DNA of 64,000 bases, taken from positions 2,170,001 to 2,234,000 of the forward strand of contig NZ_CP119107.1 in the NCBI RefSeq assembly GCF_029094525.1, given 5' to 3'. The position numbers and the translations under genes were made by a program. Shown piece by piece: positions 9,864-18,472 of the stretch (its first letter is position 1; every line of letters begins with the position of its first letter). Below the pieces are notes generated by a model. The model made no database searches, had not been told where the DNA came from, and saw only the letters and a list, made by a program, of their open reading frames with translations. The stretch comes from Pullulanibacillus sp. KACC 23026. Its GTDB lineage: Bacteria; Bacillota; Bacilli; Bacillales; Sporolactobacillaceae.

Positions 9864-11504
9864 ATGAAAGCAGCTAGGGCAGCATTGGAATTTTTAAAGA
9901 AGAATAACGTCAAGTATATTTTTGGTATCCCAGCTGGTTCTGTTAATGCTTTATTTGATGAACTTTACGAGATGCCGGAATTGACACCTATTGTTACTAA
10001 GCATGAGGGAGCTGCCTCTTATATGGCGGCAGCTTATGCCAAGTACTCCAATGGCATGAGTGTATGTATAGGAAGCAGCGGGCCAGGGGGAACGAATTTA
10101 GTGACGGGTGCAGCCAATGCAATGAGAGAGCATTTACCTGTTCTGTTTATCACAGGAGGCGTTCCGGTCACTACCATTGGGTTAAATGCCTCACAAGAAT
10201 TGGACGCAGAACCTATTTTTCGATCTGTAACCAAATATAGTGTAACTGTTACAGATTCAAAGGAATTGCTAAATGAAGTCGTTAAAGCGACGAATATCGC
10301 GATTTCAGGAGTACCAGGGCCTGTCCACATTGCGATGTCATTAGATGTTCAACACGAAGAAGTGGGAAATGTTCCTATACCAGAGGCTCCTGTCCGATTA
10401 CCGATCATGCCTAATTTAGATTTAATTAAGGATGTCGCTCGTGAACTTTCAGAAAAGAAATCAGGAATTGTGTTTGTCGGTCAAGGGATAAGAAATTCGG
10501 TGGATCTCGTTCTTGAGTTAGCTCAGCTACTCAATTGGCCTATTCTGACAACACCACAGGCAAAAGGCTATATTCCTGAGAAGCATCCGCTGCTCACAGG
10601 GGTCTTTGGGTTTGCGGGTCACGATTCAGCATCAAGCCTTATTTCAGAAGGTGAAGGAGAGGCGCTTTTAATCCTCGGTTCAAGTTTAGGTGAAACGGCA
10701 ACCAATAACTATAATCCGAGCCTTACTAAAGACAGATTGACGGTTCAATTTGATTTTGATGAAGACGTGTTCAATAGGAAATATGAAATTGATTACCCTG
10801 TATTAGGCGATCTTAATTTGAGTCTGATGTACCTCATAGAAGAGTTAAAAGCATTAGGTGTTTCCAATGAAGAACCGGAAATTATAGAGCATCGCGATCA
10901 TAAGTCAGAAGATCTATCAGAATTCAATACGAAGAATGTCTTGCATTCTCTTCAACAATACTTGCCGAAGTCGACCCGATATACTGTTGATATAGGCGAA
11001 TTTATGTCTTATGTTATTCATTATATGAATGTATTGGATGATGATTCGTTTAATATCAACGTCCATTTCGGGGCAATGGGGAGCGGGATTGGTTCTGCAA
11101 TAGGGGCTAAACTAGCTGAACCTGAGCGTCCTGTTGTTTGCATAACTGGGGATGGATGTTTCTTCATGCATGGGATGGAGCTGCTAACTGCAAAAGAATA
11201 TCAGTTGCCAATCTTGTTCGTTGTCATGAATAATGCTCGATTAGGTATGGTGTATCATGGTCACGCTCTTCAATTCCATCGCACACATGAATCCTTTGAG
11301 CAAGAACCGATTGATATTTCAGCAATGGCTAAAGCGATGAACATTCCAAGCTATCGTGTGGAAGATTTTGAAGATCTAAATACGGACGCTCTCTGTGAAT
11401 TAATGAATTCAAACGGGCCAGCTCTATTAGAAATTGCGTTAGTGGATAACAATATTCCGCCTATGGGAGACCGTGTCAAATTCTTGTCTTCTTTCGGTAA
11501 ATAA
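9864..11504 (+). CDS. ThDP-dependent acetolactate-synthase-like enzyme
   Basis: 546 aa, the usual length for the acetolactate synthase / pyruvate oxidase / decarboxylase family. The N-terminal ThDP pyrimidine domain has FGIPAGSVN and the activating Glu in TKHEGAA; a central domain follows; the C-terminal pyrophosphate domain has the metal motif GDG, about 25 residues, then NN (TGDGCFF...VVMNNARLGM). The reaction is carbon-carbon lyase or ligase chemistry on a 2-oxo acid; the substrate is undecided. It is not an obvious AlsS or IlvB, and no regulatory subunit gene is near. GGGAGAG precedes the ATG, 18 bp after the EAL gene, so they likely share a transcript. Confidence 0.82.
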   Translation: MKAARAALEFLKKNNVKYIFGIPAGSVNALFDELYEMPELTPIVTKHEGAASYMAAAYAKYSNGMSVCIGSSGPGGTNLVTGAANAMREHLPVLFITGGVPVTTIGLNASQELDAEPIFRSVTKYSVTVTDSKELLNEVVKATNIAISGVPGPVHIAMSLDVQHEEVGNVPIPEAPVRLPIMPNLDLIKDVARELSEKKSGIVFVGQGIRNSVDLVLELAQLLNWPILTTPQAKGYIPEKHPLLTGVFGFAGHDSASSLISEGEGEALLILGSSLGETATNNYNPSLTKDRLTVQFDFDEDVFNRKYEIDYPVLGDLNLSLMYLIEELKALGVSNEEPEIIEHRDHKSEDLSEFNTKNVLHSLQQYLPKSTRYTVDIGEFMSYVIHYMNVLDDDSFNINVHFGAMGSGIGSAIGAKLAEPERPVVCITGDGCFFMHGMELLTAKEYQLPILFVVMNNARLGMVYHGHALQFHRTHESFEQEPIDISAMAKAMNIPSYRVEDFEDLNTDALCELMNSNGPALLEIALVDNNIPPMGDRVKFLSSFGK

Positions 11505-11513
11505 AATTTTTTA

Positions 11514-11564
11514 ACACAAGGAAGCGTGCCGTCCTAAAGGCCAACTCCTTGTGTTTGTTTTTTT
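11514..11564 (+). terminator. Rho-independent terminator
   Basis: A 9-bp stem ACACAAGGA/TCCTTGTGT is followed by a T-rich tract directly downstream of the ThDP-enzyme stop. Confidence 0.85.
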
Positions 11565-11610
11565 AGGTCTGTAAAGGGGACGGCCGCCTGAGCAAGTCGG
11601 CGGTTTTGGA

Positions 11611-11688
11611 GAGGGATAGCGAATTGTGGTTACGCCAAAACACCCAAACGGCGCATTTGGGAGGGGGATAGCGTATTGAGGTTACGCC
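11611..11688 (+). repeat. Two copies of a short intergenic repeat
   Basis: GGATAGCGAATTGTGGTTACGCC (11614) recurs 50 bp later as GGATAGCGTATTGAGGTTACGCC (11666). The second copy holds a small inverted pair GCGTA/TACGC. Between them lies a CCCAAA/TTTGGG hairpin. A third relative is at about 27065-27085 in another intergenic region. Function unknown. Confidence 0.55.
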
Positions 11689-11723
11689 TAATTACTTTAA
11701 GCGTAACGACGATTCCTTATTGC

Positions 11724-11757
11724 AAAAAGAAGTTCGGGAATTTCTCCCGGACTTCTT
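11724..11757 (-). terminator. Terminator of the 11772-12350 gene
   Basis: An 11-bp stem (GAAGTTCGGGA / TCCCGGACTTC, one G-U) with a 5-nt loop. Read on the minus strand it ends in a T-run (complement of the A-run at 11724), 15 bp after the stop. Confidence 0.8.
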
Positions 11758-11771
11758 AGCATGGATTAACT

Positions 11772-12350
11772 TTAGAGATTAGAATACGAGTTTTGGATAA
11801 CCTTCATAATGGACATCATCGTTTTTCCTTTAAATTCATCTGAAACGGCTTCACTATTAGGGTCTAAGTAATAGTAGCCTTTAATTTCTGGGTTATAGGT
11901 ATACCCTAGTTTTTCTAATTGAGTAGCTAATTCTTCAGGAATAGTCTCTGATCCTGTCTTTTGTTTAAACAAGGCTGTCGGATAAATCTTTGCATCGATG
12001 TCTCCATCACCTGTATGGACAACAAATAAATCATGATCGTTCTGAATCACCCAATGATCCTTCGAGTATAATGAAATTCTTTTCCCATCCAGTCTTGATA
12101 GTGCCTCTAGATTAATTCCAAAAAGTTCGTTAATCATGTTTTTGATTTTGAGCCCGTCTACTTCCTCTTCTTTAAATTCAGCTAAATAAAAATCAATCGC
12201 TTCTCTAGCGTTTCGCTCATTTTCATTATGTAAAACAGGTGTGGTGTCCAGGTCAAAGCCGAACAGTTGATGAACGATCTCACAAACCTCTGAACTACTT
12301 ATTTTATTAGAGTTGTTTATAAGCAAATCCATTTCTTCAATCTTATTCAT
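11772..12350 (-). CDS. Hypothetical cytosolic protein with an internal duplication
   Basis: 192 aa from the ATG at 12348-12350, preceded by GGGGATG; a start 42 bp further out lacks a ribosome site. Acidic, no signal peptide or membrane segment. The N-terminal half has two related segments, CEIVHQLFGFDLD and NMINELFGINLEA, about 70 residues apart, suggesting duplicated helical units. The C-terminal half (GDGDIDAKIYPT, LEKLGYTYNPEIKGYYYLD) looks like an alpha/beta fold. I do not recognise the family. Its own terminator follows, and the first 52-bp repeat array begins about 130 bp upstream of its start. Confidence 0.72.
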   Translation of the reverse strand: MNKIEEMDLLINNSNKISSSEVCEIVHQLFGFDLDTTPVLHNENERNAREAIDFYLAEFKEEEVDGLKIKNMINELFGINLEALSRLDGKRISLYSKDHWVIQNDHDLFVVHTGDGDIDAKIYPTALFKQKTGSETIPEELATQLEKLGYTYNPEIKGYYYLDPNSEAVSDEFKGKTMMSIMKVIQNSYSNL

Positions 12351-12482
12351 TTCAATACATCCCCGTATTTTCTTAAAATCAATATTCTGCATTTATTATA
12401 TCATAAATGATTAAAATCATAGCCGTGTAGCCGAAGCATGGTACCCTTCCGTCTCGTGTCGTCATGACTTTTTCAGAATGTA

Positions 12483-13314
12483 CGTTCATCGACGGTATGA
12501 ACGCCAAAATGAGTGGAAGAGGGAGTCGGAAGAGCGTTCATCAAGGGTATGAACGTCAAAATGAGTGGAAGAGGCAGCCGGAAGAGCGTTCATCAAGGGT
12601 ATGAACGCCAAAATGAGTGGAAGAGGCAGCCGGAAGAGCGTTCATCGACGGTATGAACGCCAAAATGAGTGGAAGAGGCAGCCGGAAGAGCGTTCATCGA
12701 CGGTATGAACGCCAAAATGAGTGGAAGAGGCAGCCGGAAGAGCGTTCATCAAGGGTATGAACGCCAAAATGAGTGGAAGAGGCAGCCGGAAGAGCGTTCA
12801 TCAAGGGTATGAACGCCAAAATGAGTGGAAGAGGCAGCCGGAAGAGCGTTCATCAAGGGTATGAACGCCAAAATAAGTGGAAGAGGCAGCCGGAAGAGCG
12901 TTCATCAAGGGTATGAACGCCAAAATGAGTGGAAGAGGCAGCCGGAATGTCGTTCATCGACGGTATGAACGACAAAATGAGTGGAAGAGGCAGCCGGAAG
13001 AGCGTTCATCAAGGGTATGAACGCCAAAATGAGTGGAAGAGGCAGCCGGAAGAGCGTTCATCAAGGGTATGAACGCCAAAATGAGTGGAAGAGGCAGCCG
13101 GAAGAGCGTTCATCAAGGGATGAACGCCAGAATAAGTGGATGAGGCAGTCGGAAGAGCGTTCATCAAGGGTATGAACGCCAAAATGAGTGGAAGAGGCAG
13201 CTGGAAGAGCGTTCATCAAGGGTATGAACGCCAAAATGAGTGGAAGAGGCAGTCGGAATGTCGTTCATCGACGGTATGAACGCCAAAATGAGTGGAAGAG
13301 GTAGCTGGAAGAGC
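12483..13314. repeat. Tandem array of sixteen 52-bp hairpin repeats (array 1)
   Basis: Sixteen head-to-tail units of 52 bp (one of 51). Each begins with a near-perfect palindrome, arms GCGTTCAT and ATGAACGC around a 7-nt loop that is either CAAGGGT (11 units) or CGACGGT (5 units), followed by CAAAA and a conserved 24-nt tail (TGAGTGGAAGAGGCAGCCGG plus AAGA). At 12949-12976 the arms change together to TGTCGTTCAT and ATGAACGACA, keeping a 10-bp stem. The period is not a multiple of 3, so it is not a protein repeat. It lies between divergently read genes (192-aa gene and marR). Not a CRISPR: there are no unique spacers. Confidence 0.95.
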
Positions 13315-13404
13315 GTTGGGCCGTACACCAGGACTGTTAAGGATTGAAATTTGGTAAATAATCATTTATTATATATCTATATATATCTAATAAAATGATA
13401 AATT

Positions 13405-13424
13405 TAGTAATAAATCGATTACTA
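13405..13424. promoter_or_regulatory. Candidate MarR operator
   Basis: Perfect 7-bp inverted repeat TAGTAAT/ATTACTA with a 6-nt spacer, 18 bp before the marR start and just upstream of its ribosome site. Typical position and size for autoregulation by a MarR dimer. Confidence 0.55.
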
Positions 13425-13442
13425 TTATAAGGATGGAAACGT

Positions 13443-13874
13443 ATGCGTCACGAAATTATGGAAGAATATATCGCTTTGATTCCGAATGTATTTCGTAGTT
13501 TTAGCGAATTAAACGAAAAAGCGGATGAGTTGTCCCATTTGCAAAAGCATGTTATTGAATTTATCTATATGCAAAAGCGAGCGATAAATATTAAAGATAT
13601 CAGTGCTGGCTTACAGATAGCCAAACAGCAACTGACCGGTCTTGTAAAGGAGCTTGAGAAAAAGGGCTATTTGACAAAAGTAACCGATCCTAAGGATAAA
13701 AGGGCGATTCAAGTTACTTTGACGCCTGCCGGGAGGGAAGTTGAAGAATCCAAATGGAAAGCCATTTATCAAAAATTAGAGAAGAAGTTAGAAAAGTTAA
13801 ATGCAGAAGAACAAATGGATTTACGCTATGCTTTGCACAAAGTTAATGTACTCCTAACGAAGGTGGAAGAATGA
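13443..13874 (+). CDS. MarR-family transcriptional regulator
   Basis: 143 aa, usual MarR length. Winged helix about residues 45-105: LSHLQKHVIEFIY, recognition helix IAKQQLTGLVKELEKKGYL and wing with DPKDKRAIQVTLTPAG, the family's DxRxxxxxLT signature. The Lys/Glu-rich terminal helix is the usual dimer interface. Translation starts at the ATG after AAGGATGG. The methyltransferase gene begins 3 bp after its stop, so the pair is co-transcribed, and a palindrome next to the start is a likely autoregulatory site. The effector is unknown. Confidence 0.9.
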   Translation: MRHEIMEEYIALIPNVFRSFSELNEKADELSHLQKHVIEFIYMQKRAINIKDISAGLQIAKQQLTGLVKELEKKGYLTKVTDPKDKRAIQVTLTPAGREVEESKWKAIYQKLEKKLEKLNAEEQMDLRYALHKVNVLLTKVEE

Positions 13875-13877
13875 GCG

Positions 13878-14699
13878 ATGTACCAAAAATCTGATTCAAG
13901 CTATAAGATCCATTTGGAAAAAGAACAGGAAACGCTTTTGATCACCCTATACGCCAAAGCGTTGGACAATAGGCAAAAGCGTTCAATTCTTAATGATGAC
14001 AAAGCAGAAGAGATGATGCAGAAAATTGTCTATCCGTTTGAAAAATTAGGGAACATGGGTAATGATTTGATGGTTATTCGGGCCAAGCAAATGGATACAT
14101 GGACGAATGACTTTCTAAAGAATCATTCATCAGCCATCGTTCTCAATCTTGGCTGCGGACTCGATACGAGAGTCACAAGGATTAACCCGCAATCTAGAAT
14201 TTTATGGTATGACGTGGATTACCCGGAAGTGATTGACGTTCGGAAGCTTTTTTATTCAAATGATGACGAGTACACCATGATTGCCTCTTCTATAATGGAG
14301 AGCTATTGGTTAGAAAGCATTCCAAATGACAAACCGGTCCTTATCATAGCGGAAGGCGTGCTGGAATACTTGACAGAGAGCGATGTGACCTTACTTTTCA
14401 GTCGCCTAACCCATCATTTTTCGAGTGGGCAAATCATTTTTGATTGTATGAATGCTTTTGCCGTCCGTTCCGGTAAAGACGATTTAAAGGAGTCGACAGG
14501 GGCCGAGCACAAATGGACAGTTGATAAGATAAAGGACATAGATCAATTGAATGAGAAGATGACTAGAGTAAACGCGATCTCCCTATTTGATTCAAAATAT
14601 GTACGCAAGCTTCCCTTTAAGAAACGTACAATTTACAGGATGATGTCTCTTTTTCCAAGCTTTAAAAACATGATTCGATTACTTTCTTATAAATTTTAA
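13878..14699 (+). CDS. Class I SAM-dependent methyltransferase (leucine carboxyl methyltransferase-like)
   Basis: 273 aa, soluble. Motif I is VLNLGCGLDTRVTRI (about residues 91-105), followed by the acidic WYDVDYPEVIDVRK that binds the SAM ribose; this GCGLDTR...D.D.P pattern marks the LCM/Tcm O-methyltransferase family, as do IAEGVLEYL and its C-terminal half. It should transfer a methyl group from SAM to a carboxyl or hydroxyl of a small molecule; the acceptor is unknown. It is coupled to the preceding marR (3-bp gap), which suggests regulation by, or modification of, the MarR ligand; that is inference. Confidence 0.82.
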   Translation: MYQKSDSSYKIHLEKEQETLLITLYAKALDNRQKRSILNDDKAEEMMQKIVYPFEKLGNMGNDLMVIRAKQMDTWTNDFLKNHSSAIVLNLGCGLDTRVTRINPQSRILWYDVDYPEVIDVRKLFYSNDDEYTMIASSIMESYWLESIPNDKPVLIIAEGVLEYLTESDVTLLFSRLTHHFSSGQIIFDCMNAFAVRSGKDDLKESTGAEHKWTVDKIKDIDQLNEKMTRVNAISLFDSKYVRKLPFKKRTIYRMMSLFPSFKNMIRLLSYKF

Positions 14700-14840
14700 A
14701 TTCAATCCTCTCTAATACGCTCAATTCAAGTTGGACCACGTAAACATCTATATTTTTAACGGATCTGCCGCATAATACGGGTATTCAGAACTAGAAATGA
14801 TGATAGGGGATGTCAAATACCATGTAAGACACATGGTGGG

Positions 14841-15454
14841 CTCAAACATTTCGTAGAAGAAGCCCGAAAGTAGGCAAAAGACGGTAAGGCCTGCGAGTTA
14901 CATCCCTGAACTGGGCAAAGCCAATCCTAATGCGCTTTCTATTGCGGTTTATTATCCGGATGGGAGATGTTTTCAGACGGGTGATAGCGATAAAAAATTT
15001 ACGCTCCAAAGCATTTCGAAGGTCATTACGCCTGCCTTTGTCTTAATAGAGAGAGGCTTTGATTATGTCTTTGAACGGGTCGGAATGGAGTCGACAGGTG
15101 ACCCGTTTAATTCGATTGCAAAGCTTGAGTCCATGGCGCCAACAACCCGTTAAATCCATTTTTGCGATGAATGGATGGGATCCTCTTAGCGGGAAACCGA
15201 TTATGCCAGAAAACGCTTCTAGAATATGTAAAACGTTTAGGGTGACATGCGGTATGTACAATGCTTCAGGTGAGTTCGCGATTAAAATCGGGATTCCGAC
15301 CACAAGCGGGGTTTCAGGAGGAATCATGGGGGCAGTTCCTGGTAAGTTTAGGATACGGGTTTTTGGATCTGCTTTTGATGAAAAAGGAAACAGTATTGCA
15401 GGATTAAAGCTTTTGGAGCAATTATCCAAAAGCTATCAATTAAGTATGTTTTAG
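14841..15454 (+). pseudogene. glsA: Decayed glutaminase gene
   Basis: Fragments of the serine-dependent glutaminase family lie in order but in different frames. First comes HFVEEARK, a stop, then AKDGK; next, YIPELGKANPNALSIAVYYP, FTLQSISKV and ESTGDPFNSIAKLES in another frame. After another stop the end of the protein follows (PIMPENASRICK, VTCGMYNASGEFA, SGVSGGIMGAVPG and GNSIAGLKLLEQLS). Roughly 80-90 residues between the NPF and WDP segments are missing. The intact enzyme hydrolyses glutamine to glutamate and ammonia; this copy cannot be functional. Confidence 0.88.
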
Positions 15455-15566
15455 AGGATTTTTCTAAAGTCTCTTGGCAGTCTTACAATAACATTTAACT
15501 CGGGAGCTAACGGAGGAATAAAGATCGAAGCGGAGGCTGGATTTTTATAAGGAGGCAACCACTAAG

Positions 15567-16049
15567 ATGACTTTTTTTGGACTAATCATCATTATTGTAC
15601 TTATTTATTTTCTCATTATTAGACCATTGACTAGACGAGATCGCCCAACTATTTATGAGCCGAGACGTAATCGTTACAATGGGCTTGGTGATTATGGAAG
15701 GGAGGACTGGCGTCGTTCTGGCGGGACAGGAATGGGGACGTTCGGCTCTTTCGCTGGAGGAATGGCAACCGGTGCTTTGCTTACTTATTTATTTGAACAA
15801 GGCCGAATCGGCTTTGATCACTATCAAGCTCTGCAAGGACTCGGAGACGATGAACTTTTGCGAGAATTAGAAGATCAAAATATTTTACAACAGGATGAAA
15901 TCGATCAACTAAGAGAAGAAATGAACGGACAAAACGATTGGGATCTCGATAATCAAGATCGGAACCCGTTAGATGCTCGGCCAGATGCTCAGCAAGATGA
16001 TCTCGATTTTGGGAATTGGGATAATGATTCGGATGATAATTGGTTGTAA
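15567..16049 (+). CDS. Membrane-anchored acidic hypothetical protein
   Basis: 160 aa with GGAGG 10 nt before the ATG. One N-terminal transmembrane helix (about residues 4-21), then a basic Arg-rich stretch, a Gly-rich segment (GTGMGTFGSFAGGMATGALL, about 52-72) that may be a second hydrophobic patch, and a C-terminal region from 85 on rich in D, N, Q and E. The segment after the Gly-rich part resembles a short SHOCT-like helical pair (ALQGLGDDELLRELEDQ), but this is tentative. No function assigned. Confidence 0.7.
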   Translation: MTFFGLIIIIVLIYFLIIRPLTRRDRPTIYEPRRNRYNGLGDYGREDWRRSGGTGMGTFGSFAGGMATGALLTYLFEQGRIGFDHYQALQGLGDDELLRELEDQNILQQDEIDQLREEMNGQNDWDLDNQDRNPLDARPDAQQDDLDFGNWDNDSDDNWL

Positions 16050-16120
16050 TTAGTAATGGCTATAGGGATTAAAAAGCGCAAGGAATTGTTATACTAATCC
16101 CAAAAAGAGGGTTGAATTAG

Positions 16121-16330
16121 ATGAACAGGGAAGAGAAAATAAATTTTATCATTGATACCTTTGATTCGGCGATCTCATCCAATTTGAACGGAGGACTGAT
16201 TCTTCCAGAAACAGATGAAGTTTGGTTAAATCGTTATATTACGTCTAATGGCGATTTTCCGAACGAATTAGATGCCGATGGTGATTTAGACGCGGCTTAC
16301 AACGCGGCCATCAATTTGAACCGAATTTAA
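16121..16330 (+). CDS. Small hypothetical protein, 69 aa
   Basis: Begins MNREEKINFIIDTFDSAI with AGAGGG upstream of the ATG, 71 bp after the previous gene and directly before a terminator. Acidic, soluble and probably helical. I recognise no family. The good ribosome site and the position between two genes and a terminator support it being real. Confidence 0.6.
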   Translation: MNREEKINFIIDTFDSAISSNLNGGLILPETDEVWLNRYITSNGDFPNELDADGDLDAAYNAAINLNRI

Positions 16331-16331
16331 T

Positions 16332-16400
16332 AAAAGAGCCCCTTTTGAACCTCAGTCCAAATTAGAGATGGATTTGCTGTTCATTTTTGGGGGCTCTTTT
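16332..16400. terminator. Long-loop terminator
   Basis: AAAAGAGCCCC pairs with GGGGCTCTTTT across a roughly 47-nt loop, immediately after the 69-aa gene. The flanking A- and T-runs make it usable from both sides, including for the convergent gene ending at 16451. Confidence 0.75.
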
Positions 16401-16450
16401 CATTGATCCGTTAAAAACGACATCTCTTTATTAATTGCATATGAAAGGTA

Positions 16451-17200
16451 TTAAAGGCTTATGGTGTTAGTTGGTTTTTTTCTCTTCTTTTGTCCAACTT
16501 GGAGTTGAAAAAAAAGGGAGGATAGGACCACGACAAAAACAAGAGCAGTAGGCAACCATATTGCCTCCAGATGCCATTTTAGTACGACTGCACCACAAAT
16601 TGCCGCACCAATTCCATAGATGATAATGTCAATTAGCCAAATAAAAATTGAACTGGACGGAACTAATGAAGTCGGTGCGTTCGCATCAACTCTTTTTCCT
16701 TTATGTGCAGCAACATTATAGAGATTCCAAATTAACGACTCGATCAAACCGGTAGTGGTGCTCGTGATAACAGTTGTCGGGACACCATTTACCCCAATTC
16801 TTCTTGCCGTAATGCCTTGTACACCCATTGCAAAAGTAAGAATGATGATTAATAATAGATGGTTTTGAATAACTCCGCATGTAACAAGGATACCAAACAG
16901 GATAAAGGCAACTAATTCAAGACAAATAGCAGAAGTGACAATAGGGTGCAATCCTGTTACACGTTGTCTTTTTCTTAATAGTATTGCTCCAACAGCGACA
17001 CCAAGCATGAACCCCAATAAGGCCACTAGATATCCTAACGGCTTCAATCCACCTGCATGTACAAGTGATAACCCGAGGAAAACGGTATTGCCGGTCATGG
17101 CTGCAGTTAAAACTTCACCAAGTGCGAGGAAGCCTATAGCATCTGAACACCCGGATGTCATGGTAAGTAAAATAGCCAGGACAGTTTCCATTTTTTTCAT
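16451..17200 (-). CDS. DUF1275 (YoaK-type) membrane protein
   Basis: 249 aa from the ATG at 17198-17200, preceded by GGGGGGATT; a longer reading lacks a ribosome site. About six membrane segments. The N-terminus SGCSDAIGFLALGEVLTAAMTGN is the DUF1275/YoaK signature, with further family features in GVQGITARRIGVNGVPTTVITSTTTGL. Function in the family is unsettled; it is an integral membrane protein. The next gene upstream on the same strand is 99 bp away, so co-transcription is possible but uncertain. Confidence 0.82.
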   Translation of the reverse strand: MKKMETVLAILLTMTSGCSDAIGFLALGEVLTAAMTGNTVFLGLSLVHAGGLKPLGYLVALLGFMLGVAVGAILLRKRQRVTGLHPIVTSAICLELVAFILFGILVTCGVIQNHLLLIIILTFAMGVQGITARRIGVNGVPTTVITSTTTGLIESLIWNLYNVAAHKGKRVDANAPTSLVPSSSIFIWLIDIIIYGIGAAICGAVVLKWHLEAIWLPTALVFVVVLSSLFFQLQVGQKKRKKPTNTISL

Positions 17201-17299
17201 AAATAATCCCCCCACTATAAAGAATGATAGATATGAGTGCACACAACCGATTACGGTTGTTACAAATCTCAAAAAAAGTTGATACGTTTTCCCTAAGGT

Positions 17300-18361
17300 T
17301 TAGTTCGTGTTTGCCATTTTTTTACTGGCCGGTCTGGTTAAATGAGCGAAAAGCAGACCTAGTTCAACTAAGACTAATAGTACTATAACCCATATACCAA
17401 CAGCTGCAATGAATTGATGAATATAAGTGAATAAGAGCGCCGAGGGGGTAATGGAAGCTGTCAACGTATAGAACATGCCGAATGTAAATAATCGGCTCCA
17501 CTGTGAAACGTCATAAATGAAAATACCGTTTTTCCATCCGAATAATTTAATTCTCACATACATTCGATACAATTCGAATGATTCTATCAAGAGGAATAAA
17601 ACCAGTACAAAAATCCAAATTATCATCAGGCTTTGGTTAGGGATGACATGAGCTTTGATACAGGCTAAGCATGTGATCGACAAAGCACCGTGGATAATAC
17701 AGTTGGTGTTAGCCCAATCGGATGCTAGCTTCCAAGAGGCTTTGTCCAGGTAGCGCCGAATAATTAAAATAATGTTGATGCCATATAAAAAGAAGCCCAA
17801 CCCGATTAAACTTATGTTTAATGCAATAGGGGCATGCCCCCAAACCGTATTAACTAACAAAACCAATGATTGGGTACTCACTGTGTTCAAAAGAAGAATT
17901 CCATGTACTTTCTTTATTAAATGGTTATCCCTGATTTCCAGAAGTGTATAGAGACTTGTTAAAATGTAGAAAAGCCATAAGCCAAAATTAAAATAGATCA
18001 TTAGTTTGACAATCGCCAAAACATGAAAATTTTTGCTGATTAAGATCCCGCAAATAGAGGTTCCAGCGACCCAAGTTCCTATCCCGAATTGATTGATCGG
18101 ATGGCTTAGATGAAGCTCTTTAAATTTCATGTTGATTAATGAATTTAGGTAACATAAGGCTAAAGAGAGCCAAATGGCTATGGTCAACACGCTAAGTAAT
18201 TTTATTAGAACGAGACCAGAACCAAAGTAACTTGAAAGGACTCCATCTGTTAGAATTCCGAGTGCCATGACAACCGCCATGGATGAGGTCTTGATACTTA
18301 TCTTTTTGTACGCTATTAAGAATAGAAGACAGGCCATACTACCTATTAAAAGCAAAAGCAT
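17300..18361 (-). CDS. Multi-pass membrane protein, possibly TDT/SLAC1-like
   Basis: 353 aa from the ATG at 18359-18361, preceded by GGTGG; a GTG five codons earlier is less likely. About ten hydrophobic helices with short connecting loops and few charges, a count and layout like the tellurite-resistance/dicarboxylate (TehA/SLAC1) channel family. I see no decisive motif, so this is only a possibility. Short tail with RPASKKM at the C-terminus. It lies between the YoaK-like gene and a terminator that separates it from the next membrane-protein pair. Confidence 0.6.
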   Translation of the reverse strand: MLLLLIGSMACLLFLIAYKKISIKTSSMAVVMALGILTDGVLSSYFGSGLVLIKLLSVLTIAIWLSLALCYLNSLINMKFKELHLSHPINQFGIGTWVAGTSICGILISKNFHVLAIVKLMIYFNFGLWLFYILTSLYTLLEIRDNHLIKKVHGILLLNTVSTQSLVLLVNTVWGHAPIALNISLIGLGFFLYGINIILIIRRYLDKASWKLASDWANTNCIIHGALSITCLACIKAHVIPNQSLMIIWIFVLVLFLLIESFELYRMYVRIKLFGWKNGIFIYDVSQWSRLFTFGMFYTLTASITPSALLFTYIHQFIAAVGIWVIVLLVLVELGLLFAHLTRPASKKMANTN

Positions 18362-18416
18362 TTTAAATACCACCACAATAAATTCGGCTTATTTTCCTTA
18401 AGATTCTATTTTACAC

Positions 18417-18448
18417 AAAAAACTGCCCGGGATGGACAGTTTTTTTTC
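18417..18448. terminator. Terminator between membrane-protein genes
   Basis: AAAAAACTG pairs with CAGTTTTTT around a GC-rich apex (CCCGGGATGG), with T-runs on both strands. It lies 25 bp after the stop of the 18473-18967 gene (minus) and upstream of the 17300-18361 gene. Confidence 0.75.
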
Positions 18449-18472
18449 GTTAACTTGTTTTACTGATCAAAT

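Noticed and set aside
12981-13175. 64-codon plus-strand frame with repeated NEWKRQPEERSS.
   Set aside because: It lies wholly in array 1 and changes frame with each 52-bp unit; it is an artefact of the repeat.
12483-13314. CRISPR array.
   Set aside because: Units are nearly identical along their whole length with no unique spacers, and no cas genes are present.
15043-15429. Minus-strand 128-aa frame.
   Set aside because: It is the reverse of the glutaminase remnant, whose plus-strand motifs are unmistakable.
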